Shown: one piece after another, positions 1-5,001 of the stretch | Layout of the letters: every line of letters begins with the position of its first letter | Position numbering within the stretch: position 1 is the stretch's first letter | Assembly: GCA_002254745.1 (NCBI GenBank) | Contig: NJED01000056.1 | Location: 1-5,480, forward strand | Source of the DNA: Desulfurococcales archaeon ex4484_217_1 | Lineage (GTDB): Archaea; Thermoproteota; Thermoprotei_A; EX4484-217-1 | DNA length: 5,480 nucleotides | Reading direction: 5' to 3' | Position numbers and translations under genes: made by a program | The notes under the pieces: model-generated | What the model saw: only the letters and a program-made list of their open reading frames with translations | The model's database searches: none | What the model was told of the DNA's origin: nothing

Positions 1-15
1 CCTATATCTGATTTC

Positions 16-31
16 TCAGCAAATACGCTGA
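16..31. other. weak stem-loop downstream of the minus-strand operon
   Basis: The five-base arms TCAGC (16-20) and GCTGA (27-31) flank a six-base AT-rich loop, six bases beyond the stop codon of the 74-residue gene read on the minus strand. Its place would suit a transcript end. The stem is short, no T-run follows on the minus strand, and archaeal termination depends mainly on T-tracts, so a terminator role is doubtful. No other gene is visible in bases 1-36. Confidence 0.15.
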
Positions 32-36
32 TATAA

Positions 37-261
37 TCACATTTCGATTAAGAGCTTTTTCCTAAGCAAATACTCAATAATCTTCTTTGCCCTATTCCTA
101 GACTTAACTTTTAAGAACACTATTTCAGCAGTATATTCTTCAACCTCGAATTCTCTGCTAGAAATAGTGTTAAGCACTTTTCTATGTGCAGGAATAACGT
201 AATAACCGTCTGGAGTTTTCTTAGACAACAATTCTTTTACAATATCGCTGCTTTTCTTCAT
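37..261 (-). CDS. small hypothetical protein, 74 residues
   Basis: I do not recognise this protein and assign no function. It is soluble, basic and without a signal peptide or membrane segment. The order of likely secondary structure is a helix (residues 4-14), a strand (19-24), a short helix (25-35), a strand (44-53, charged then hydrophobic) and a basic C-terminal helix (54-72) rich in Lys and Arg. That layout would suit a small nucleic-acid-binding or regulatory protein, but no diagnostic motif is present. The ATG start overlaps the TGA of the upstream dehydrogenase as ATGA, which suggests translational coupling. However, the dehydrogenase end looks truncated, so the overlap may have been created by a deletion and the original spacing may have been larger. 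Confidence 0.55.
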   Translation of the reverse strand: MKKSSDIVKELLSKKTPDGYYVIPAHRKVLNTISSREFEVEEYTAEIVFLKVKSRNRAKKIIEYLLRKKLLIEM

Positions 262-1046
262 AAACCATAACTATAGTTTTCACAATCAATAATTACTGCA
301 TCTTGGTCTTTAACGCTTGCCGAGGCAACGAACTCTAGTCTTACAAAAACTTTCCTACCACAGTACCCTACGGCTTGTCCTTTAATCCCTTCTACTTTAA
401 CGTTTCTAACTATCGGTTCTTGTTTTTCAACGACTTTGCTTATTTTTCTACCTAAGACTTTACCTACAAGCATTATTGACTCAGCATAACCTACATGCCC
501 TGTAATTACTCCCTTGCTCATCAGCTCACGGAATTCATCTAAAGTTAAACCTAAACCTATTTTTCTTTGAAAACTAGGTCTTCTCTTCAGCGCGTTTATC
601 CTCCTTACAACCCTTATAAAGCCCGGATTGACACCTGCGCCAATTACTGTAACGCCATGCTTTCTCGCTAACTTATCAATTTCCTTAGCCAATTTAGGGT
701 ATCTAAACCAAGGGTATGCTAAAGTTTCACACGAGGATATAATGTTAGCCCTATGCTCGATAACTACTTTCAATTGTGGGAAAACTTGGTCTAGGAAGGA
801 TGCGGTTGCATGCAATACTACCTTTGGTTTACGTTCGCTGAGTACCTTTACAGGGTCGTTAGAGACCTTGATACCTATTTTTCCAATATTTAAGAGCTCT
901 CCAATATCGCATCCTAAAATCTTAGGGTTTATGTCTATAACACCAACTACATCGTAGTGTTTAAGCTTCAAAAGAGATTTGGCTAACATTCTCCCGATAA
1001 AACCAAAGCCGTAAAGTACTATGGGGATTCTATCAGCTATTTTCAA
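258..1046 (-). CDS. DapB-like NAD(P)-dependent dehydrogenase (COG3804-type), shortened
   Basis: Seen: an N-terminal Rossmann fold with the dinucleotide motif GFGFIG at residues 13-18 and an acidic end of strand 2 (VIDINP, 36-41), then CETLAYPW (106-113), GAGVNPGF (136-143), KRRPSFQRK (154-162) and GHVG (183-186). These are the landmarks of the family related to dihydrodipicolinate reductase, which includes 2,4-diaminopentanoate dehydrogenase. Members are cytosolic oxidoreductases acting on amino or imino acid substrates; the substrate here is unknown. Family members are usually about 340-360 residues, and this one has 262. Two parts appear absent: about 20-25 residues directly after GVNPGFI (near base 611), and the C-terminal 50 or more residues after VIID (near base 283), where an unrelated eight-residue tail (CENYSYGL) leads to the stop. 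The start is a TTG at 1044-1046. An in-frame stop lies four codons upstream and no ATG or GTG precedes the Rossmann strand. The gene is probably damaged, or else a very divergent short form. Confidence 0.75.
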   Translation of the reverse strand: MKIADRIPIVLYGFGFIGRMLAKSLLKLKHYDVVGVIDINPKILGCDIGELLNIGKIGIKVSNDPVKVLSERKPKVVLHATASFLDQVFPQLKVVIEHRANIISSCETLAYPWFRYPKLAKEIDKLARKHGVTVIGAGVNPGFIRVVRRINALKRRPSFQRKIGLGLTLDEFRELMSKGVITGHVGYAESIMLVGKVLGRKISKVVEKQEPIVRNVKVEGIKGQAVGYCGRKVFVRLEFVASASVKDQDAVIIDCENYSYGL

Positions 1047-1097
1047 ACACCACAGCTATTGCATTTTCTCTGTAAACGTAAGCGATAAGATATAGAG

Positions 1098-1107
1098 TTT
1101 AAATATA
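1098..1107 (+). promoter_or_regulatory. TATA box of phoU, possibly shared with the divergent dehydrogenase
   Basis: TTTAAATATA fits the archaeal TATA consensus. It would place plus-strand initiation near 1128-1132, giving a leader of about 40 bases that contains the ribosome site of phoU. The same AT block read on the minus strand could place initiation near 1073 for the dehydrogenase starting at 1046. The intergenic region (1047-1170) contains no other gene. Confidence 0.5.
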
Positions 1108-1157
1108 CATATCTGCTATCTAAAAATAACTATATAGAGAGGTAAACACAAGTTCAA

Positions 1158-1164
1158 AGGGGAG
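1158..1164 (+). promoter_or_regulatory. ribosome binding site of phoU
   Basis: AGGGGAG lies six bases before the ATG at 1171. It is a strong match to the archaeal anti-Shine-Dalgarno and fixes the start codon. Confidence 0.8.
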
Positions 1165-1170
1165 ATTGAT

Positions 1171-2229
1171 ATGAGAACTTCAAAAATACTAAGGAAAGTT
1201 CAGCTAACAGGTGGAGCTACATTAATAGTTTCGCTTCCCAAGGAGTGGGTTAAAACAGTTAATTTAAAGCCTGGAGATTATGTTGAAATAATACCTCAAC
1301 CCGATAATTCATTGAAAATAGCTTTAGCAAGGGAAAGAGGTAAGCCTTTAGAAACTTCATTTAAAGTTCATGAAAATATGAGTCCGACAGCAGCTGTTAG
1401 AGAATTTGTTTCAAGATATATTTTAGGCTTTAACAAGATTAAAGTATATTTACATGGTAGAACAAGGAAGCAGCGAAACGCAATTAAGGAATACATGGCC
1501 AGGTCGCTTATAGGAGTTGAGGTTGTCGAGGAAACAGAAAACAGCATGACTGTTCAGTGCTTAGCAGGTCATTCTGAGCTTCCACTGAAAACAGCTTTAA
1601 GAAGAGAAGCAACTACAACATACTATATGATAAATGATGTTCTAAGGAACATTATAGAACCGGATTTCGAAATGTTAGTAGATATTATTAGAAGAGATGA
1701 CGAAGTGGATAAGTTTTACCTTTACATCATGAGGCAAATGAACCTAGTAGCTTCAGGAATAATTATGCCCCAAGACGTAGGAATAAATAGTGTCGGCGAA
1801 ACAATAGAGTATGTTATGCTATCTAAAGCTATTGAAAGAGTTGCCGATCATGCAACACAAATAGCTACAGTACTAGCTGATCTAGTAAGAGAAGACGTTA
1901 CAATAGAGAATAGCATAAGGAAGACTATTTATGACTTCGGGGGCAATGCGCTGGAACTATACATATCATCTATTAAAGCCTTATTTAAGCGAGACACAAT
2001 AACAGCTCATGACGTTATTGATAGGTCTGTTGAAGTAAAGGGCTTAGAAGATGAAGTATTAAAATTAATACTGTCAAGCAGAGATATTATTGCTAGGAAA
2101 GCCTTAGCATTAAGAACAATTCTAGAGAGTTTTAAGAGAATAGCCTATTACAGTATGGATATTTCAGAATTAGCAATAAGCCTTATAATCAAAACCCCTC
2201 AAGTAACGTCACTCACGACTGCTAGGTAG
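1171..2229 (+). CDS. phoU: AbrB/SpoVT-PhoU family phosphate uptake regulator
   Basis: Full-length archaeal-type PhoU of 352 residues. Residues 1-52 form a swapped-hairpin AbrB/SpoVT-like domain (KVQLTGGATLIVSLPKEWV, then LKPGDYVEI). Residues from about 140 onward form two three-helix PhoU repeats. The metal-binding acidic clusters of PhoU are visible: RRDDEVDKFY (174-183), E222/D226/H227 in KAIERVADHATQ, and R323/D330 in FKRIAYYSMD. In bacteria, PhoU links the Pst phosphate transporter to signalling. Archaeal proteins with the AbrB-like head are thought to act in phosphate-related regulation, perhaps by binding DNA, but the target is not shown here and no pst genes are in the window. It has its own TATA box and a strong ribosome site, and is transcribed alone. 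Its last 21 bases overlap the end of the convergent 85-residue gene. No damage is visible. Confidence 0.88.
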   Translation: MRTSKILRKVQLTGGATLIVSLPKEWVKTVNLKPGDYVEIIPQPDNSLKIALARERGKPLETSFKVHENMSPTAAVREFVSRYILGFNKIKVYLHGRTRKQRNAIKEYMARSLIGVEVVEETENSMTVQCLAGHSELPLKTALRREATTTYYMINDVLRNIIEPDFEMLVDIIRRDDEVDKFYLYIMRQMNLVASGIIMPQDVGINSVGETIEYVMLSKAIERVADHATQIATVLADLVREDVTIENSIRKTIYDFGGNALELYISSIKALFKRDTITAHDVIDRSVEVKGLEDEVLKLILSSRDIIARKALALRTILESFKRIAYYSMDISELAISLIIKTPQVTSLTTAR

Positions 2230-2466
2230 TTTCCTATAAAAATCTAAGACATCCTTAGGCCACTTTATAGTGTAAAACATTTTGATTTCCTTACCGTTTA
2301 CCTGCTTCTCACCATCGAATACCATTTTAATTTCAACTTCAGCTCCCTCTAAACCTAAAACTGAAAATACTGCCCTAATAGCGTCCTCGTAATCTTCACC
2401 TAAAACGTTAGGTATAAACCATGTTCCCCTCTTCGACTTCACTTTAACATTAAACTTTTTCACCAT
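2209..2466 (-). CDS. small hypothetical protein, 85 residues, in an operon with a membrane protein
   Basis: Not recognised. It is a soluble, mixed alpha/beta, Lys- and Glu-rich protein. A basic first strand (residues 2-12, KKFNVKVKSKR) is followed by GTWFIPNVLG (13-22), a helix (DYEDAIRAVFSVLG, 25-38), a strand (AEVEIKMVFDG, 41-51), another strand (KEIKMFYTIKWP, 59-70) and a C-terminal helix (KDVLDFYRKL, 70-79). No catalytic or metal motif is evident. The start is the ATG at 2464-2466, which overlaps the stop of the upstream membrane protein gene as TAATG and has the ribosome site GGTGG five bases before it. A longer reading from 2580 is rejected because it would run inside the membrane gene. 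Strict coupling to that gene suggests the two products work together. Confidence 0.65.
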   Translation of the reverse strand: MVKKFNVKVKSKRGTWFIPNVLGEDYEDAIRAVFSVLGLEGAEVEIKMVFDGEKQVNGKEIKMFYTIKWPKDVLDFYRKLPSSRE

Positions 2467-2870
2467 TAAATCCACCAGTGATGAGGTGTTCTGGGCAAAT
2501 ATGTGAAGGGGAAGAAGAGAATTATGATGAATGATAAAACCAGTATAAGTATTGCAGCTGTTATAACTGAAACTAGCCAAAGCATAATAGCTTTACCCCA
2601 TTCAACATCATATACTTGCCTTATTACCCATAAATAACTTAGAAAACCTAAAACAATGCCTAGCAAAGGTAAGGGAACAATAAAGACCACAATAGCTGAA
2701 ACAACAGATGCAAGTAAACCTCCAATAATGGTAGCTGCCATAGCATGTATGAGGCCCGACTTCCTAAGCCCTAGAAGTTTCGAAGCAAACCATAAAGGTA
2801 GACTGGACAGTATGATGGAGAATAGTAATAGTCCTAGAAGAACAATAGGCGATAGAAGAAGAACAAACAA
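2466..2870 (-). CDS. hypothetical polytopic membrane protein, four helices
   Basis: A 134-residue, strongly hydrophobic protein with about four membrane segments: residues 2-28, 43-66, 67-86 and 94-121. A basic loop (SKLLGLRKSG, 30-39) follows helix 1, and a polar turn with RQVYDVEWGK (84-93) separates helices 3 and 4. The short C-terminal tail is RTPHHWWI, where the His-His-Trp-Trp cluster might bind metal or sit at the membrane interface. I do not recognise the family. It is the first gene of a two-gene unit with the 85-residue protein. The TTG start at 2868-2870 is supported by AGGTG seven bases upstream, an in-frame stop two codons upstream, and a TATA box at a suitable distance. It is probably an integral membrane protein of unknown role, and no enzymatic motif is visible. 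Confidence 0.65.
   Translation of the reverse strand: MFVLLLSPIVLLGLLLFSIILSSLPLWFASKLLGLRKSGLIHAMAATIIGGLLASVVSAIVVFIVPLPLLGIVLGFLSYLWVIRQVYDVEWGKAIMLWLVSVITAAILILVLSFIIILFFPFTYLPRTPHHWWI
2472..2476 (-). promoter_or_regulatory. ribosome binding site of the 85-residue gene
   Basis: GGTGG on the minus strand, five bases before the ATG at 2466, inside the end of the membrane protein gene. It decides the start in favour of the TAATG overlap over the longer reading. Confidence 0.65.
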
Positions 2871-2877
2871 CAGTTAA

Positions 2878-2882
2878 CACCT
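2878..2882 (-). promoter_or_regulatory. ribosome binding site deciding a TTG start
   Basis: AGGTG on the minus strand, seven bases before the TTG at 2870. It supports initiation at this unusual codon. Confidence 0.65.
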
Positions 2883-2911
2883 ATTCATGAACATTATAGG
2901 TACCAAATAAG

Positions 2912-2920
2912 CTATAAATA
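2912..2920 (-). promoter_or_regulatory. TATA box of the membrane protein operon
   Basis: On the minus strand this reads TATTTATAG. About 27 bases downstream is position 2889, leaving a short leader that just includes the AGGTG ribosome site before the TTG at 2870. It could also be read as a plus-strand TATA, but the spacing fits the minus-strand gene better. Confidence 0.5.
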
Positions 2921-2935
2921 TTTACAATTAAGTAT

Positions 2936-2977
2936 GTTTTAAAGAAAAAACTTTAATACAAGTTTTTTCTTTAAAAC
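2936..2977. repeat. perfect 18-bp inverted repeat, candidate operator of the ECF operon
   Basis: The left arm GTTTTAAAGAAAAAACTT (2936-2953) and right arm AAGTTTTTTCTTTAAAAC (2960-2977) are exact reverse complements around a six-base spacer (2954-2959). The repeat ends 11 bases before the ATG of the S component and covers the likely TATA box in its centre. A bound repressor here would block TBP/TFB, so a transcription-factor operator responding to the transported nutrient is the likeliest reading. As RNA it would be a long, A/U-rich hairpin, which is an alternative. The arms are low in complexity, but 18 of 18 matches is far more than expected. Confidence 0.65.
2952..2958 (+). promoter_or_regulatory. 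TATA box of the ECF transporter operon
   Basis: TTTAATA, preceded by the purine-rich block GAAAAAAC, which resembles a BRE. It lies about 34 bases before the ATG at 2989, so the transcript would start near 2981 and be almost leaderless. This agrees with the absence of a ribosome site before that ATG. Confidence 0.5.
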
Positions 2978-2988
2978 TCTGATGCACT

Positions 2989-3675
2989 ATGTCAAGTAGA
3001 GCTAGGCTCTCTTTAACAGCAGGGTTCCTAGCAACATTTACGGCATTAGTTTTTGTAGCTACATCAGCTATAGTTGTTGAAACACCTGCGACTAAAGGTT
3101 TCTTTAACCTTGGGGAAACAATGGTATATACTGCTGCCTTACTTGGAGGATACTATGTGGGTATGGTTGCTGGAGGTTTAGGGTCAGCATTAGCTGACAT
3201 GTATCTTGGATATCCCCATTATGCTCCGGGAACATTAATTATAAAGGGGCTTGAAGGCTTAATAGTAGGTTTTCTAGCATTAAAACTTAAAAGACTCAAT
3301 ATTAAACAGTGGAGACTATTCACGTTATTTGCTGCTATCTTAGGGTTATTTCTCATTGCCGGTTTAGGATACAGCTACTACAGCGGTGAAACACACATGT
3401 ATTTTGCTGGCCTAGAATTTGTTTTAAGCATACCATCCGTTCTCTGGATTATATTAGGTATAGCTTTCGCTATAGGAATATGCTACTTAGGGTTAAAAGT
3501 TGATCCTAAGGTCGGCGCAGAAGTTTTAGCAGTAATTGTTGGAGGATTAGAAATGGTTCTAGGATACTTTACATATCAAGTTGCAGTTCTAGGATATCTA
3601 CCTACAGTTGCAGCCCTTGAAATACCTGTAAACTTAGGTCAAGCAACTATAGGTCTTGGGTACTTAAGAATATAA
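2989..3675 (+). CDS. ECF transporter S component (substrate-binding membrane subunit), C-terminus altered
   Basis: A 228-residue membrane protein matching the ECF S-component family often labelled riboflavin-type (PF07155-like). Key stretches are PATKGFFNLGETMVYTAALL (33-52), AGGLGSALADMYLGYPHYAP (61-80), the following IIKGLEGLIVG (84-94), and EIPVNLGQATIGL (211-223). Helix 1 carries the Ala-x3-Ala spacing (A11, A15, A19) used by S components to dock on EcfT. It would bind a vitamin or similar small molecule outside and pass it in with the ATPase and EcfT encoded downstream. The substrate cannot be told from sequence. Residues about 109-168 look like an extra pair of membrane helices inserted between core helices 4 and 5. 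After IGL the last five residues (GYLRI) do not belong to the family: the usual end of the last helix is missing and the reading runs into ATPase coding sequence. The ATG has no ribosome site, consistent with a near-leaderless transcript. Confidence 0.8.
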   Translation: MSSRARLSLTAGFLATFTALVFVATSAIVVETPATKGFFNLGETMVYTAALLGGYYVGMVAGGLGSALADMYLGYPHYAPGTLIIKGLEGLIVGFLALKLKRLNIKQWRLFTLFAAILGLFLIAGLGYSYYSGETHMYFAGLEFVLSIPSVLWIILGIAFAIGICYLGLKVDPKVGAEVLAVIVGGLEMVLGYFTYQVAVLGYLPTVAALEIPVNLGQATIGLGYLRI

Positions 3676-3716
3676 ATTTTAAAGTAGGAAGTAAAGAATT
3701 CGCTGTTATAATGGGA

Positions 3717-3743
3717 CCTAATGGTAGCGGTAAATCAACATTA
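3717..3743 (+). repeat. 27-bp direct repeat, copy 1 (Walker A of ATPase domain 1)
   Basis: Nine codons for PNGSGKSTL, identical base for base to 4518-4544, including all synonymous positions. The flanking codons differ at silent sites. Confidence 0.9.
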
Positions 3744-4517
3744 GTTAGAATTATGGCAGGCTTAATACCTAAATTCCATCATGGAGAACTAAGAGGAAAT
3801 GTTAGAGTAGGAGGAATTGATGTTCTAAAGAAACCTGAAGAAGTTTTCAAAGTGGCAGGTTTCATATTTGAAGATCCCGAACGAAGTATCTTTCGGACCA
3901 TGCAACTTAGGGTTAAGTAAAGAGGAAATAGTAAAGAGAGCGAAGTGGTCTTTAGAAGTAGTTAAAGGAGCACATTTAGAAGATAGAGGTACGTTTGAAC
4001 TCAGTTTAGGTGAAATGCAAAAAGTAGTTTTAGCTTCAGTACTCTCCTTGAAACCCAAGGTTTTAGTTTTAGATGAACCATCGGTTTTTCTTAACTAGGT
4101 ATAACCGTAGTTGTTGTTGAACATGAACTAGACAGAGTTATTGAATATGCTGATAGGATTATAGTTTTAGATAAAGGAAGAGTTATTTGGCAAAGCAGCG
4201 TAGAGAACCTCACAATTCGCAATATAGAGGCCTCACATATACCGGTACCTTTACCTGAAGCAGCAAAAATAGTAAAGCTCTTGAAAAATGAACGCTTATA
4301 TGGGGAAAGTCTGACTAGATTGACTAAATTAGTAGAGCAAGATCTTAGACTTAAACACGTTAAACACTACTATGTGGATTATAAGGAAATTAAGGGCTTT
4401 AGAAAAAACATAGTAATACTTGAGAATGTGTGGTTTAAATACCCTAGAACTTTAACATATGTTCTTAAAAATGTAAACTTAAACATTAGGGATAAGGAGC
4501 ATGTAGGTATTTTAGGG

Positions 4518-4544
4518 CCTAATGGTAGCGGTAAATCAACATTA
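4518..4544 (+). repeat. 27-bp direct repeat, copy 2 (Walker A of ATPase domain 2)
   Basis: Exact copy of 3717-3743, 801 bases downstream and in the same frame. Gene conversion between the two domains, or a conserved codon pattern left from the original domain duplication, would explain it. Confidence 0.9.
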
Positions 4545-5001
4545 ATTAAAATACTAATTGGTTTACTCAAACCTACACGCGGTAGTGTAGAGGTATTAGG
4601 TGTAAACCCTCGTAATAGAAGAAAACTTGTAGGGAAAATAGGTTATGTGCCACAAAACCCCACGTTAACCTTTACTTCACCAACAGTTTTTGATGAAGTG
4701 TTTAACACGGCAAAGAAGCTAAAAATACCTAATCCTGAAGAGGAAACAGAAAATGTTCTTAAAATTACAGGTTTAGATAAATTGCTGATTCTCGACGAAC
4801 CAGCAACTTATCTAGACTATAAAGCTAAAGAAAACCTCATTAGAATTCTGGAAAAGATAAGAAAGAACGTAACGTTGATTATAGCTTCTCAAGATCCAAG
4901 CATCATAACGAGGCTATGTAATATGATGCTAGTACTGGACAAGGGCACCAGATAAGTTATGGACCATTATCAGTAGAGGAATTTGCTGAGATGATAGCAA
5001 A

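Noticed and set aside
628..957. Plus-strand open reading frame of 109 codons
   Set aside because: It lies antisense within the dehydrogenase gene, whose motifs are clear; its composition (Ser/Thr/Pro-rich) is typical of a shadow frame.
2467..2580. Longer N-terminus for the 85-residue gene
   Set aside because: It would lie within the membrane protein gene, while the TAATG overlap and GGTGG ribosome site fit the ATG at 2466.
2656..2877. Plus-strand open reading frame inside the membrane protein gene
   Set aside because: It is antisense to a hydrophobic coding frame with good start signals and has no recognisable features of its own.
2936..2977. Palindrome as a bacterial-type intrinsic terminator or mobile element end
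   Set aside because: The stem has very few G-C pairs, lies directly before a start codon, and no transposase or target duplication is present.
3552..3600. Short repeats GTTCTAGGATA and GTTGCAG in the S component
   Set aside because: They encode similar membrane-helix stretches (VLGYF and VLGYL) and are likely due to codon preference only.
3868..4095. Independent small ATPase starting at the TTG in 3868
   Set aside because: The sequence is the second half of ATPase domain 1 without a Walker A; the TTG lies in the Q-loop codons of the other frame and has no convincing ribosome site.
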